A stretch of 64,000 nucleotides of DNA from Gammaproteobacteria bacterium (GCA_024644515.1 JAHEHN010000004.1:1-64000), one strand, 5' to 3'; shown: positions 18,952 to 29,236, counted from the first letter of the stretch. A program made the numbers and translations. The notes: generated by a model from the letters alone, not told the origin.

Positions 18952-19659
18952 TTAATTTTTCAACCATACACAGCCGTTTTCCGCTGCTTTGTCAATTTCC
19001 ATGAGACGGGATTCGTGTGCTGAAAGCTCTTCCTCGGTTGCGCGAATAACTTTTAATGGTTTGCGTTTGGCTGAGAGTCTTTTCAGCTGCTGTGCAGAGC
19101 GTTTTTCAGAACTCTCTTCGTAGCCCAGAGAAAAGCTGGATTGCCCGCCTGTCATCATCAAATAGACATCAGCAAGGATTTCCGCATCAAGCAAGGCGCC
19201 ATGGAGATCGCGCTGGGTATTATCAACCATATAACGCTTGCACAAAGCATCGAGATTGTTCTTCTGCCCGGGATGCTTTTTCCTGGCCATCAGCAGGGAG
19301 TCCAGAATTTGGCAATAGTCCTGCATCACCTTGTAGCCTTTTTTCAAGGCGGCAAGTTCATGGTCCAGAAAGCCAATATCAAAGGGCGCATTATGGATAA
19401 CCAGTTCTGCACCACTGACAAATTCAATAAAACTCTCTGCGACATCGGCAAATAAAGGCTTATCTGCCAGAAAATGGTTTGTGATGCCATGAACTTCAAG
19501 CGCTGCTGCCTCAATTTCCCGTTGCGGATTAATGTATACGTGGAAATGATTGCCAGTCAGCTTTCTGTTGAGCAGTTCAACACAGCCAATTTCAATAATC
19601 TTGTGTCCCTGAGCTGGATCCAGTCCGGTAGTTTCGGTATCGAGTACAATTTGCCGCAT
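18952..19659 (-). CDS. dnaQ: DNA polymerase III epsilon subunit
   Basis: Proofreading 3'-5' exonuclease of the replicative polymerase. DEDDh residues are all present: D7 and E9 in LDTETTGLD, D94 in HNAPFDIGFLDHE, H153 and D158 in LHGALLDAEILADVY; spacings match E. coli DnaQ. The C-terminal segment after about 175 is the flexible tail that binds the polymerase alpha subunit. At 235 residues the length is normal. It lies 64 bases downstream of rnhA on the same strand. In E. coli dnaQ and rnhA are divergent; here they are collinear, as in Pseudomonas. Confidence 0.97.
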   Translation of the reverse strand: MRQIVLDTETTGLDPAQGHKIIEIGCVELLNRKLTGNHFHVYINPQREIEAAALEVHGITNHFLADKPLFADVAESFIEFVSGAELVIHNAPFDIGFLDHELAALKKGYKVMQDYCQILDSLLMARKKHPGQKNNLDALCKRYMVDNTQRDLHGALLDAEILADVYLMMTGGQSSFSLGYEESSEKRSAQQLKRLSAKRKPLKVIRATEEELSAHESRLMEIDKAAENGCVWLKN

Positions 19660-19723
19660 GTGTTTGTTAGTTATCCAGTAATCTGCCGTTAATTATTTGT
19701 CTGATCGACAAGCTCAGGAGCAA

Positions 19724-20161
19724 TTACAACTCATCAATGCCCTGATTGGCCAGTTGGTCAGCCATTTCGTTTTCCGGGTGACCACTATGCCCTTTCACCC
19801 AATGCCAGGTTATATCAAAAGGCTGTACCAACTGGTCCAGGCGCTGCCAGAGATCAACATTCATGACCGGTTTTTTGCTGGCACTGCGCCAGCCCTTTCG
19901 CTTCCAGCCCTCAATCCATTCAGTTATACCCTGCAGAACATATTTTGAGTCCGAGGTTATTTCCAGGGGCCACTTGTTACCCTTGATACATTCCAGTGCC
20001 TTGATTACCGCAGTTAATTCCATGCGGTTATTTGTAGTTTCCTGTTCTCCACCATGGAGTTTCTTGACCTTACCGCCATGCATGAGAACAGCGCCCCAGC
20101 CACCGGGACCGGGATTACCTCTGCAAGCACCATCTGTATAAATCCTGATCGGGTCAGCCAT
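19724..20161 (-). CDS. rnhA: Ribonuclease HI
   Basis: Degrades the RNA strand of RNA-DNA hybrids, removing R-loops and primers. Catalytic acids are visible: D10 in [16 protein letters not shown]48 in [10 protein letters not shown]71 in [10 protein letters not shown] and the aspartate of E-N-E-M-A-D-Q-L-A near the end; the basic handle [10 protein letters not shown] is also present. The 145-residue length is standard. It starts eight bases after the methyltransferase stop, so methyltransferase-rnhA-dnaQ probably form one transcript. Confidence 0.97.
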   Translation of the reverse strand: MADPIRIYTDGACRGNPGPGGWGAVLMHGGKVKKLHGGEQETTNNRMELTAVIKALECIKGNKWPLEITSDSKYVLQGITEWIEGWKRKGWRSASKKPVMNVDLWQRLDQLVQPFDITWHWVKGHSGHPENEMADQLANQGIDEL

Positions 20162-20169
20162 GGAGTTTC

Positions 20170-20982
20170 TCAGGAATTTTCCTCATTACTGGCCACCCGC
20201 AGGTCTCTGGATACCCGGGTAATATTTTCCGCAATGGGCATACCAACATTCGCATTGGCAAATTCTCGCCAGGAGGTTTGAATCGGTGTGAGCGGCAAGG
20301 CCTGCTTTCTTGCAGAGATCATGCAAACCCCGCCGGTAGGCCAATTCAGCCGTGACGCAAGGGGGGCGAGCAAACTTGAATACTTGATAATAGCGGGCGA
20401 ATTAATCGGCAATGTGTAGGCGCCATAGCGAATCTGTTCAATCTGAAAATCCAGTAATTTCAACCAGTCTGAAATACGTGAAGTACTTAAAAGTCTGCCA
20501 TTCCAGGGGTGGACTTTTTCCCCGGGAAACCGGGTTCTAAGCCCCCAGCTGCTGAGCGGATTAAACCCGACAATGACAATGTGGCCGCCGGCAATAAGAA
20601 CTCGTGAGACTTCACGCAATAACTGGTGCTGAAAGAAAGAGTAATCCAGGGCATGGTGGAGCAGAACGACATCCACTGATTCACTGGTAAGTGGTATAGC
20701 TTCGCCTCTGGCAGCAATGCCATGTCCGGCAAGGTTGTCATTATGGGTAATGGAAAACTTGTGCCCGACGGGACTATTTTCATACATTGGGAAGTTGGCG
20801 CAGCCTATTTGTAGAAGATGATAGCCAAAACGCCTCGGCAGGCAGCGCTCGAGTAAGGACATTTCAACTTCGCGGAGACGATGGCCAAGTGGTGTTTCAT
20901 ACCACTGACTCATGGCATCATAAAAGCCAGGACTGTCGAGATTTTCCCTGTTACTTTTCCAGATCACTTTGCTGCCCGACAT
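20170..20982 (-). CDS. Class I SAM-dependent methyltransferase (YafS-like)
   Basis: A cytoplasmic protein of 270 residues with a Rossmann methyltransferase core (Pfam Methyltransf_11 type). Motif I is degenerate, L-Q-I-G-C-A-N-F-P near residue 57; [12 protein letters not shown] and [11 protein letters not shown] mark motifs II-III. The gene is conserved between gloB and rnhA in many gammaproteobacteria (yafS in E. coli), divergent from gloB, as here. The substrate is unknown. Context with replication genes reflects conserved order and says little about function. Confidence 0.85.
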   Translation of the reverse strand: MSGSKVIWKSNRENLDSPGFYDAMSQWYETPLGHRLREVEMSLLERCLPRRFGYHLLQIGCANFPMYENSPVGHKFSITHNDNLAGHGIAARGEAIPLTSESVDVVLLHHALDYSFFQHQLLREVSRVLIAGGHIVIVGFNPLSSWGLRTRFPGEKVHPWNGRLLSTSRISDWLKLLDFQIEQIRYGAYTLPINSPAIIKYSSLLAPLASRLNWPTGGVCMISARKQALPLTPIQTSWREFANANVGMPIAENITRVSRDLRVASNEENS

Positions 20983-21082
20983 GATTGTTGAAATTGGGTA
21001 TCATACCTGAGTCTCATTGTGCTGACGAGCAAACCAGTGCCGTCATTAGCCTTCACCATGATAAAAAAACAGGGGCAATACC

Positions 21083-21865
21083 ATGCTGGAAGTGACACCC
21101 ATTCGGGCTTTTAATGATAACTACCTTTGGCTGTTCAGAGAGGCCGGAAGTCGTGATTGCGGTATCGTGGATCCGGGCGATGCAGCGCCGGTTCTTCAGT
21201 ATTTAAAGGAGCAAAACCTCAATCTCGCCGTGATCATTATTACACATCACCACGGCGATCATACCGGTGGCATTAGCCAGTTACTGGAAAACTACAATGT
21301 GCCGGTTTATGGCCCTGATTCAGCAAATATTCCTGCAGTGACGTATAGTGTCAAACAAGGCAGCCAGATTGATATCCTCGGCCACAGATTCGAGATAATC
21401 GAAATACCGGGTCATACCCTGGATCATATCGCCTATTTCAGTGCATCGGATCAAAACCAATCTCCTGTGCTGTTCTGTGGCGACACACTGTTTGCCGGAG
21501 GCTGTGGCAGGGTCTTTGAAGGCACATTCCCGATGATGCACGAGTCATTGCAAAAACTCTCGCGCTTGCCTGCTGAGACTCTGGTTTATTGTGCCCACGA
21601 ATATACTCTCGCCAACCTTAGTTTTGCCAAAGCGGTGACTCCGAACAATAAAACGCTGGCCGATCGCATTGCGCAGGAAAAAGAAAAACGCAACAGGGAT
21701 ATTCCTACGGTTCCCACCAGCATAAAAGCAGAACTAGACACCAATCCTTTTCTGCGTTGCGCAGAAGCGGAAATTATTGCCGCAGCGGCCAGGTACAGTG
21801 GTCGACAACTAAAAGCTACCGAAGAGGTATTTGGCGTAATCCGGGGCTGGAAAGATTCGTTTTAA
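21083..21865 (+). CDS. gloB: Hydroxyacylglutathione hydrolase (glyoxalase II)
   Basis: Metallo-beta-lactamase-fold enzyme that hydrolyses S-lactoylglutathione to D-lactate and glutathione, the second step of methylglyoxal removal. The metal-binding T-H55-H-H57-G-D59-H60 is clear, as are further ligands in I-P-G-H-T-L-D-H, C-G-D-T-L-F-A-G-G and Y-C-A-H-E-Y. The C-terminal glutathione-binding region includes N-P-F-L-R. At 260 residues it is of family length. It is divergent from the methyltransferase and its stop overlaps that of the convergent ABC ATPase by four bases. Confidence 0.97.
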   Translation: MLEVTPIRAFNDNYLWLFREAGSRDCGIVDPGDAAPVLQYLKEQNLNLAVIIITHHHGDHTGGISQLLENYNVPVYGPDSANIPAVTYSVKQGSQIDILGHRFEIIEIPGHTLDHIAYFSASDQNQSPVLFCGDTLFAGGCGRVFEGTFPMMHESLQKLSRLPAETLVYCAHEYTLANLSFAKAVTPNNKTLADRIAQEKEKRNRDIPTVPTSIKAELDTNPFLRCAEAEIIAAAARYSGRQLKATEEVFGVIRGWKDSF

Positions 21866-23481
21866 AGTGGACTTTTTGAAGGTACGGCAAGCCCCTCAAG
21901 CAGTGACTTGCCAGGGATGGCATCAAGCAGGGCTCGGGTATAGTCCTGGGTCGGTGTTTCAAAGACTTCGCTTACCGACCCGGTTTCAACCAGCACGCCC
22001 TCTTTCATTACCACGATCCGATCGGACAAATAACGCACTACCCCAAGGTCATGGGAGATAAACAGCATGGTCAGGTCAAAGCGCTCAACCAGTTCAAGCA
22101 GCAGATCAAGTATTTGGGCCTGAATAGTAACGTCCAGCGCTGATACCGGTTCATCAGCAACAATGAATTCGGGCTTTGTGGCAATTGCGCGACCAATAGC
22201 AATACGTTGTCGCTGGCCACCAGAAAATTCATGGGGATAACGCAGAACACTTTCCCGGGACAAGCCCACAGAATCCATCAATGCAAACACTTCGCCTTCC
22301 AGTTCATTGCGCGTACAAATGCGGTGCAATAAAAGCGGCTCTGCCAGTGTGTCATAAACCGTCATGCGCGGGTTCAGGCTTGCATAGGGATCCTGAAAAA
22401 TAATCTGCATATGCCGTCTCAGGGGCTTCATCCTTGCCAGGGAATAATGGCTGATTTCCTCGTCGTTAAAATAGATCTTTCCTGATGTCGGGTTAACCAG
22501 ACGTGTTATTGCGCGGCCGAGAGTGGATTTGCCCGACCCCGATTCTCCAACCAGTCCCAGGATTTCATGGCGATTAATATCAAGGCTGACCGAATTGACA
22601 GCAACTACCGTGTCCTGGTTTTTCCCACCCGGAAATTCGACGACCAGGTCTTCAATGCTTACCATGGGGGCATTTGATTCCCCGGTAGCCTCCTTTTGAG
22701 TGCCTGGAACAGCCGCCAATAACCTGCGGGTATAGTCGTCCTGCGGGTTATTGAAAACAGTATCACGATCCCCCACCTCCACGAATTTTCCATACTGCAT
22801 GACGCCGATCTCATCGGCGATATCTGCCACTACGCTAAGATCGTGGCTGATAAAGATAACGCCAATATTGCGGCGCACTTGCAGTTCTTTCAATAGTCGG
22901 AGTATCTGTGCCTGGACAGTAACGTCCAGGGCCGTGGTGGGTTCATCGGCGATAATAATGTCGGGTTCGGTAACCAGGGCCATGGCAATCACCACCCGTT
23001 GCCGCATGCCGCCAGAAAATTCGAAAGGCCAGGCATTCATGCGCTGAGCCGCATTTTTAATGCCGACTTCTTCCAGGATATCTATACTTTTTTGCCAGGC
23101 CTCTTTCTTGCTCAAACCAAAGTGTAGCCTGAGAGGTTCCATCAACTGGTCACCAATTTTCAGGAAAGGGTTCAGGGTTGTCATGGGATCCTGGAAGATA
23201 ATGGAAATGCCCTTGCCTCGAACCTTACGGAGTTCTTTCTCCGACAGCTTTAATAAATCCTGCCCCTGAAACATAACCTTGCCAGATTCAATCTTGCCAG
23301 GCGGCATTGGAATCAGACCCAGCATGCTATAACAGGCAACGGACTTTCCCGAGCCGGATTCACCAATTATGGCGAAGGTCTTCCCTGCCTCTACATTAAA
23401 ACTGATGCCGTCAACCGCCTTCACCACACCATTACGGGTGTGGAAGTAGACGGACAAATCCTGAACCTGAAGTAATGACAT
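21862..23481 (-). CDS. Peptide ABC transporter, fused double ATPase
   Basis: Two complete nucleotide-binding domains in one 539-residue chain, equivalent to OppD plus OppF or to YejF. First domain: Walker A GESGSGKS at 40-47, signature FSGGMRQRV, Walker B IIADEPTTALD. Second domain: Walker A GESGSGKS near 316, signature FSGGQRQRI, Walker B IVADEPVSALD. It powers the permease pair encoded just upstream (9-base gap). The DppD/OppD-type C-terminal extension is reduced in both halves and I see no clear cysteine-cluster motif. Last gene of a four-gene minus-strand operon. Confidence 0.94.
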   Translation of the reverse strand: MSLLQVQDLSVYFHTRNGVVKAVDGISFNVEAGKTFAIIGESGSGKSVACYSMLGLIPMPPGKIESGKVMFQGQDLLKLSEKELRKVRGKGISIIFQDPMTTLNPFLKIGDQLMEPLRLHFGLSKKEAWQKSIDILEEVGIKNAAQRMNAWPFEFSGGMRQRVVIAMALVTEPDIIIADEPTTALDVTVQAQILRLLKELQVRRNIGVIFISHDLSVVADIADEIGVMQYGKFVEVGDRDTVFNNPQDDYTRRLLAAVPGTQKEATGESNAPMVSIEDLVVEFPGGKNQDTVVAVNSVSLDINRHEILGLVGESGSGKSTLGRAITRLVNPTSGKIYFNDEEISHYSLARMKPLRRHMQIIFQDPYASLNPRMTVYDTLAEPLLLHRICTRNELEGEVFALMDSVGLSRESVLRYPHEFSGGQRQRIAIGRAIATKPEFIVADEPVSALDVTIQAQILDLLLELVERFDLTMLFISHDLGVVRYLSDRIVVMKEGVLVETGSVSEVFETPTQDYTRALLDAIPGKSLLEGLAVPSKSPL

Positions 23482-23489
23482 AGTAAGGC

Positions 23490-24383
23490 CTAATCTCTTG
23501 AAGCTTTCGGGTCGAGGGCGTCACGCAGTCCGTCGCCAAGAAAATTAAGGGCAAATAATGTAGTGGTTAGTGCCAATCCGGGGAATATAAGCAACCAGGG
23601 GTATTCCTCCATGGTTTCAACCCCATAGGAGATAAGCAGTCCCCAGGAGGATTCTGGCGGTTGTATACCCAGGCCAAGGAAGCTTAAAAAGGCCTCCAGC
23701 AGCATCACATTGGGTATGGTCAGCGTGGTGTAGACAATGACCGGGCCGAGCGCATTGGGAATCAGGTGCTTCATGATGATGGCGGCTGGCGACAGCCCCA
23801 GTGAGATCGCAGCCTCTACATATTCCTGTTGCCTGAGACTTTGAATCTGACCGCGGACAATTCGTGCCATGACCAGCCACTCAACCGCGCCGATCGCCAG
23901 GAACAGCAATAACAGATTTCGTCCAAACACCACCATCAAAAGAATAATGAAGATCATAAAAGGCAGAGCGTAAAGAATGTCTACCAGGCGCATCATGAAG
24001 GCATCAGTTTTACCACCGGCGTAACCAGCGATAGCCCCATAAGTGACGCCAATAAGCAGAGCAACAGACGTCGCTATAAAGCCCACTAATAATGAGACTC
24101 TACCGCCATACATAATCCTGGTTAACATGTCTCTGCCAAACGTGTCAGTCCCCAACCAGTGTTCCATCGAGGGCGGAATGGCACCAAGCCGAAGATTTTG
24201 TTCTTCGTATCCATAAGGGGCTATCCATGGCGTGAGAAGACAAACAATCATAATGAACACTAGGAACCCCAGGCCAATCATGGAGAGTCTGTTTTTACGC
24301 AAGCGTACAAGTGCATCTTCCCAAAGCGATGTGCCCTTGGGGATGTCTTGATCAAGTACCTGAGATGTTATTTTTGAAGTCAT
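23490..24383 (-). CDS. Peptide ABC transporter permease, OppC type
   Basis: Inner-membrane permease of 297 residues with a first helix at about 35-55, then the linker A-P-Y-G-Y-E-E-Q-N typical of OppC/DppC proteins and five further helices. The ATPase-contacting EAA loop is visible as E-A-A-I-S-L-G-L-S-P-A-A-I-I-M-K-H near residue 188. Its ATG overlaps the OppB-type stop by one base (TAATG), indicating coupled translation. It pairs with the preceding permease to form the membrane channel. Confidence 0.94.
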   Translation of the reverse strand: MTSKITSQVLDQDIPKGTSLWEDALVRLRKNRLSMIGLGFLVFIMIVCLLTPWIAPYGYEEQNLRLGAIPPSMEHWLGTDTFGRDMLTRIMYGGRVSLLVGFIATSVALLIGVTYGAIAGYAGGKTDAFMMRLVDILYALPFMIFIILLMVVFGRNLLLLFLAIGAVEWLVMARIVRGQIQSLRQQEYVEAAISLGLSPAAIIMKHLIPNALGPVIVYTTLTIPNVMLLEAFLSFLGLGIQPPESSWGLLISYGVETMEEYPWLLIFPGLALTTTLFALNFLGDGLRDALDPKASRD

Positions 24384-25312
24384 TATTTTTTAAATTGGTA
24401 ACGCAATCTGGGGTTAACCCAGGCAGCCGCAATATCTGACAATAAATTAAACACTACAATCAGCGTGGACAGGAAAACCGTGGTACCAAGGATCATCGTA
24501 TAATCCCGATTAAACGCTGCCTGCACATAAAATCTACCGAGGCCGGGAATCTGGAAAATGGTTTCCACCACAAACGAGCCACTAAGCAGCGCTGCAAATG
24601 CCGGCCCCAGATAGCTGATAACCGGCAACAGCCCTCCCCTTAAGGCATGCTTGAGAATAACCACATATTCCGGCAAGCCCTTTGCTCTTGCGGTACGCAG
24701 ATAATCCTGCGACATGACTTCCAGCATGCCCGAACGGCTAAGACGGGCGATATAGGCGGCATACATCGCGCCGAGCGTAATACTGGGTAACACCTTGTCC
24801 CCATAGGAATTCCCCCAGCCAGAGACAGGCAGCCAGTCCAGCATAATGCCAAATACCAGCACCAGTACTGGCCCCAGCAGAAATGAAGGCATGCAGATCC
24901 CTACCATGGCGATGCTCATGGGAACATAATCCTGGATGGTATTGGGTTTAAGGGCCGCAATGACGCCCGCGAAGCTGCCGATAATGACCGCGATCAACAA
25001 GGCATATAGTCCAAGTTCTGCAGTAATGGGCAGCCCTTGAAAAATAAGCTCGTCGACGCTGCGTCCCGGGTAATAAAAGGAAGGCCCCATATTTCCCTGA
25101 ACCAGATCAGTAAGATAAGAAATGTATTGTTGCAGCGGGGGCTGATCAAGGCGGTACTGGGCTTCCAGAGCAGCCTGTACCTGGGGTGATACCGCTTTTT
25201 CACTGGAGAACGGGCCACCGGGGGCAGCGCGAACCAAAAAAAACGTCACCGTAATGACGGCTAAAATGACCGGTATGGCCTGTAAACTCCGAAGCCCAAT
25301 AAAACGCCACAT
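24383..25312 (-). CDS. Peptide ABC transporter permease, OppB type
   Basis: Inner-membrane permease of 309 residues starting M-W-R-F-I-G-L-R-S-L-Q-A-I-P, with six predicted helices. The OppB/DppB hallmark R-A-A-P-G-G-P-F follows the first helix, and the EAA loop R-T-A-R-A-K-G-L-P-E-Y-V-V-I-L-K-H-A-L lies near residue 205. It sits 15 bases downstream of the substrate-binding lipoprotein gene. Similarity to OppB is strong; the transported peptide class cannot be read from the permease. Confidence 0.94.
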   Translation of the reverse strand: MWRFIGLRSLQAIPVILAVITVTFFLVRAAPGGPFSSEKAVSPQVQAALEAQYRLDQPPLQQYISYLTDLVQGNMGPSFYYPGRSVDELIFQGLPITAELGLYALLIAVIIGSFAGVIAALKPNTIQDYVPMSIAMVGICMPSFLLGPVLVLVFGIMLDWLPVSGWGNSYGDKVLPSITLGAMYAAYIARLSRSGMLEVMSQDYLRTARAKGLPEYVVILKHALRGGLLPVISYLGPAFAALLSGSFVVETIFQIPGLGRFYVQAAFNRDYTMILGTTVFLSTLIVVFNLLSDIAAAWVNPRLRYQFKK

Positions 25313-25327
25313 AAAGCTCAGCCTGTT

Positions 25328-26956
25328 CTATTGGGAAGCGTCAAGATAGACATACTTCCAGTTGTAATAATCCATAATGTTGGGCGGCATGCCTTTAAGA
25401 CTGGGATGTTTCAGATGTTTACTCTGATAGGTGTAGATGGGAATAACGGGCATGGCATTCATCAAAATAGTTTCAGCTTCCTGATAGAGTTTAAAACGCT
25501 CTTGCTGATCAAGCGTGGCCGGAGCATCCCGCAGAATCAGTTGATCGTAACGGGAGTCACTGAAGCCTGTTTTGTTATTTCCGCCATCTGTAATCATCAT
25601 ATCGAGGAAGGTATTGGGATCAACGTAATCGCCAATCCAGCCACGCCTGGAAATTGAATAATTAAAGTTATCCGTTGAATCAAGATAGACCTTCCACTCC
25701 TGGTTCATCGGTGTTGCACTAACGCCAAGTGTTTCCATCCACATTTGCTGAATAGCCACGGCAATTTTCTGATGGTTCTCCTGAGTGTTATACAAAATAT
25801 CAAAAGATGGAAAGTTTTCACCACCGGAATAGCCTGCTTCAGCCAGCAGTTGTCTCGCCTGTTCCGGATCATAGGTAAATGTTTCTGGAGGTTCATACCC
25901 AAGAGTGCCGGGTGGAACCAGAGCATAGGAAGGCAGATAAAGGTTTTCCAGGATGGTTTCCACCAGTAAGTCGCGGTCAATAGCCATGGAAAGTGCTTTG
26001 CGCACCCGTACATCATCAAACGGCTCCCGCGTCGTGTTGATCAAATAGTAATAGGTCCCAAGATATGAGGCAATCTCAAGCAGTTCAGGCTGCTCACTGC
26101 GATAAACAGGCACTTTGTCCAGCGCCACTTCATTGGTGAAATGGATCTGTTCGTCACGAAACATTCTTTCTTCTGTGACGATGTTTTCAGTGGGATAAAA
26201 AACGATGGCATTCAGTTTAACTTCGTCAGCATCCCAGTAGTAAGGCGACTTTTCCACCCTGATATGGGAATTAACCTGCCATTGGGTGAGTGTGAATGCA
26301 CCATTGGTCACGATATTGCCTTCCCGGGACCATTGCGAAAAACGGTCAGTGGGTGAGCCGAAAGCAAGAACCGTTGGCGGATGCACAGGATAAGTACTGT
26401 AGTGATCAAATAGTTGTAACAGGAAGGGAGTAGGTTCGCGTAATGTAACTTCCAGAGTGCGCTCACCCAGTACCTTCACCCCTACTTCACTAAAATCATC
26501 AATGGCTCCGGTAGCAAAGCCTTCCGCATTAAGAATCGGAAAAAACATGTAATTATAAAGACTGCCCAGTTCAGGGGTTAAGGCTCGTTCCCATGACCAG
26601 CGGAAATCTTCTGCGACTACCGGGTCGCCATTACTCCAACGGGCATTATCCCGAAGCTGAAAAGTATAGACTCTGCCGTCTTCACTAATGTCCCAGCTTT
26701 CGGCTACGCCAGGCTCTGGTTCCAGGGTATAGGGGTTTTTTGTGACCAGCCCCTCGAACAGAGCGCCGATAATATGATGTTCCGGAACACCGGTAACAAT
26801 ATGGGGGTCAATGCCTTGTGGCTCAGTGCCGTTACCTAAATGAAGAACGCCTTGCTGATTACCCGTTATCACCCGCGACTCATTATTACCACCGCCACAA
26901 GAAATAAGAAAAAGTGACAGCAAAAGGGCTGGAATCAGGGCTCTACTTAATTTCAT
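25328..26956 (-). CDS. Peptide ABC transporter substrate-binding lipoprotein (OppA-like)
   Basis: Family 5 extracellular binding protein of 542 residues. The start at 26956 gives a lipoprotein signal, MKLSRALIPALLL and then S-L-F-L-I-S-C20, so it should be tethered to the membrane; longer frames reach 27004 but only add a leader. OppA-like landmarks: G-T-E-P-Q-G-I-D-P-H, L-F-E-G-L-V, V-A-E-S-W-D-I-S-E-D-G-R-V-Y-T-F, R-G-W-I-G-D-Y-V-D-P-N-T-F-L. First gene of the operon. In Pseudomonas a comparable operon sits between mltD/gloB and fabI/ppiD, with fabI and mltD missing here. Oligopeptide uptake, possibly cell-wall peptides, is the likely role. Confidence 0.92.
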   Translation of the reverse strand: MKLSRALIPALLLSLFLISCGGGNNESRVITGNQQGVLHLGNGTEPQGIDPHIVTGVPEHHIIGALFEGLVTKNPYTLEPEPGVAESWDISEDGRVYTFQLRDNARWSNGDPVVAEDFRWSWERALTPELGSLYNYMFFPILNAEGFATGAIDDFSEVGVKVLGERTLEVTLREPTPFLLQLFDHYSTYPVHPPTVLAFGSPTDRFSQWSREGNIVTNGAFTLTQWQVNSHIRVEKSPYYWDADEVKLNAIVFYPTENIVTEERMFRDEQIHFTNEVALDKVPVYRSEQPELLEIASYLGTYYYLINTTREPFDDVRVRKALSMAIDRDLLVETILENLYLPSYALVPPGTLGYEPPETFTYDPEQARQLLAEAGYSGGENFPSFDILYNTQENHQKIAVAIQQMWMETLGVSATPMNQEWKVYLDSTDNFNYSISRRGWIGDYVDPNTFLDMMITDGGNNKTGFSDSRYDQLILRDAPATLDQQERFKLYQEAETILMNAMPVIPIYTYQSKHLKHPSLKGMPPNIMDYYNWKYVYLDASQ

Positions 26957-27131
26957 CTTGAAAAATACCTGCATGGATGTTGGTGTCATTGGAAACGCCG
27001 CCAAGAGGATTTAACGCTTGGATTTGTTCTGGCAGCCAGCACTGGGCAAATAGAATAAACGGCCTGTATGCTTAAGTCTACAAGGTTTAACGTTATTCAG
27101 GATATTGCACGGCAATCTTGTTTTGCTATAA

Positions 27132-27168
27132 AAAAAGGCCGGACTTCCAATGGAAATCAGGCCTTTTT
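27132..27168 (-). terminator. Rho-independent terminator after ppiD
   Basis: Hairpin with outer stem AAAAAGGCC/GGCCTTTTT and inner pairs TTCC/GGAA around an AAT loop, interrupted by two mismatches. It starts 18 bases past the ppiD stop on the minus strand and ends in a T tract. The opp-type operon promoter must lie between it and 26956. Confidence 0.85.
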
Positions 27169-27185
27169 AAAAGTAGCCACCCTGC

Positions 27186-29072
27186 TTAACGGATAATATC
27201 AGCCCTGTTCTGCAGGCCTGTTATCAGTGCTTCAAAATCCGCATTCGCAGACTGCTGGGCAATAAAGCTTTCCAGGCTGTTTAATTCAGTTTCGTCAAAA
27301 TCTTCCAGCGAGCCGTCTTTGACTGCCTGTAATTCAATAACTACATACTCGCCGCTATTAAGCATTAGTCCGTCGATAACCGTTCCATCGTCTTCAGGAA
27401 CTGTCATTTCAAATATGTAATTAACCAGCTGAGGAGGCAGAACCTGATCAGATCGTTCCAGTCCGTTAAGTTGGTTCCAGCTCAAATTTTGGGTTTCCAG
27501 CAAACTGTCGATATTTTGATCGTTCTGGTAGTTTGACTTGATAGTCTCACCCAAGTTGAGAGTTTTTTCCTGGATTTTCTCAAACTGGAGCATTATCTCA
27601 ATTTCACCACGGACATCTTCCATAGCTTGCAACCGCGGCTGATTATGCTCAAGCACCCGAATCACGACACTTCGTGATGGGGTAACAGAGATTAGGTCAC
27701 TATTCAGCCCATCAAGCAGTATCTGTGGACTAAAGGCCGTGTTGATTACATCGCTATTGGCGGCTATGCCAACACCACCGCTGCGGCTAAACAACCCTGT
27801 AGTCTGAATCTCAAGCCCCATTAGCTGGGCAGGATCAGAGAGATCAAAAGATTCAAAGGCCAGATTGCCCAGTTCTTCAGAGCGTTGTAGGAAAAGGGTA
27901 TCTACTTCATCTGACTTGAGGTCGCGTTCCAGCCTTTCCCTGCTGTCTTCAAAAGATTCCAGCGCAGATTCACTTCGTTCTGTGAGCTTGATCAGATGAA
28001 CCCCAAATTCTGTCTGTACAGGCCCTGAAACCTCACCAACATCGAGGGTCAGCAGTGCCTGTTCAAATGGCTCTACAAAATTATCTCCGGTTGTGTAACC
28101 CACATCACCGCCATCCTCGGCAGAGCCCAGATCGTCAGAATACTCTAGGACCAGCGCTTCAAAGCTCTCACCATTATCAATCCTGCTCTTTAATTCTGTG
28201 GCAATTGTCAGATTTTCAGCCATACCTTCGTCATCAAAGGCTTCCAGCAGAATATGAGCGGCGCGACGTTCAATCTGCGACTGATACTCCAGCTGCTCTT
28301 CTTCATAGCGCTGAACAATCTGTTCCTCAGTGACAACAACCTCATCAAAAATAGCGTCTTTATCCAGTTCAAGGTATTCAAGAGAAACCTGCTCTTCTAA
28401 CATGAACTGGCTTTCATTGGCGCTGTAGTATTCTTCAATTTCTTCTTCGCTGACATCTATATTATTTAATTGGGTATCAAGACTTACCAGGATGTAACGT
28501 AAATCGCGGGTCTGGTTGAGTAATTTCGCAATATTTTCTATTTCTGGTGTAGTGACAAAGCCGGATAGCCCATAGGCGAAGGAAACCTGGTTAATAAGGC
28601 CCTGTGAGGCAAGCGCAGCACGATAGGAGTTGGGTGTATAGCCCATGCTGGCAATCAGCATTTGAGCACGTTCACCATTAAACATACCGTCAACCTGAAA
28701 GTCGGCAGTCTGTGCTATTGAGCGGTCAATCGATCTTGAAGAAATAACCATCCCGGTATTTTCAGCATACTGGAGCAATAATTCCTGCTGTATTAGTTCA
28801 TTTAGTGCGGCTTCTCTGGCCAGGTCTTCATCAATACTGGAGAGATCCGCGTCTGGACCTAACGATTGCATCATCTCTTGCAACCTGATCTGGGTAGTTC
28901 TTTCTACTTCCAATTCATCTATATCAGTGCCATTTACAGAAACAGCAGGTGTGCCGTTAATGACAGACGAAACAATCGTACTGGCTCCCCATGCACCGAA
29001 TATTACGATAATGAACCAGACAAAAATCTTGGCTCCAATACCCTGTGAGTTATCACGAATTTTTTGCAGCAT
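27186..29072 (-). CDS. ppiD: Periplasmic folding chaperone / peptidyl-prolyl isomerase PpiD
   Basis: Membrane-anchored chaperone at the Sec exit that assists newly translocated envelope proteins. An N-terminal helix (about 15-36, F-V-W-F-I-I-V-I-F-G-A-W-G-A) is followed by the SurA_N-like domain (40-180) and one parvulin domain (about 266-365) starting R-R-A-A-H-I-L-L and containing D-L-G-S-A-E-D-G-G-D-V-G-Y and E-F-G-V-H-L-I. The 628-residue length matches the family (E. coli 623). It follows hupB on the same strand, as in E. coli and Pseudomonas, with a hairpin terminator between them. Confidence 0.95.
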   Translation of the reverse strand: MLQKIRDNSQGIGAKIFVWFIIVIFGAWGASTIVSSVINGTPAVSVNGTDIDELEVERTTQIRLQEMMQSLGPDADLSSIDEDLAREAALNELIQQELLLQYAENTGMVISSRSIDRSIAQTADFQVDGMFNGERAQMLIASMGYTPNSYRAALASQGLINQVSFAYGLSGFVTTPEIENIAKLLNQTRDLRYILVSLDTQLNNIDVSEEEIEEYYSANESQFMLEEQVSLEYLELDKDAIFDEVVVTEEQIVQRYEEEQLEYQSQIERRAAHILLEAFDDEGMAENLTIATELKSRIDNGESFEALVLEYSDDLGSAEDGGDVGYTTGDNFVEPFEQALLTLDVGEVSGPVQTEFGVHLIKLTERSESALESFEDSRERLERDLKSDEVDTLFLQRSEELGNLAFESFDLSDPAQLMGLEIQTTGLFSRSGGVGIAANSDVINTAFSPQILLDGLNSDLISVTPSRSVVIRVLEHNQPRLQAMEDVRGEIEIMLQFEKIQEKTLNLGETIKSNYQNDQNIDSLLETQNLSWNQLNGLERSDQVLPPQLVNYIFEMTVPEDDGTVIDGLMLNSGEYVVIELQAVKDGSLEDFDETELNSLESFIAQQSANADFEALITGLQNRADIIR

Positions 29073-29236
29073 TTTTTATTCCAGAATTTCAAAAATTATT
29101 GAACTAATCAGCAACAGTTGATCACGGTGGAAAATTAGCTCTTAACAGAGAGCGTGGTTGTTACGTCAAAAACTGGCAGTACAATTTATTACAATTAATC
29201 TTAACGTCTAATTATCTACTACTAACAAAAACAGAA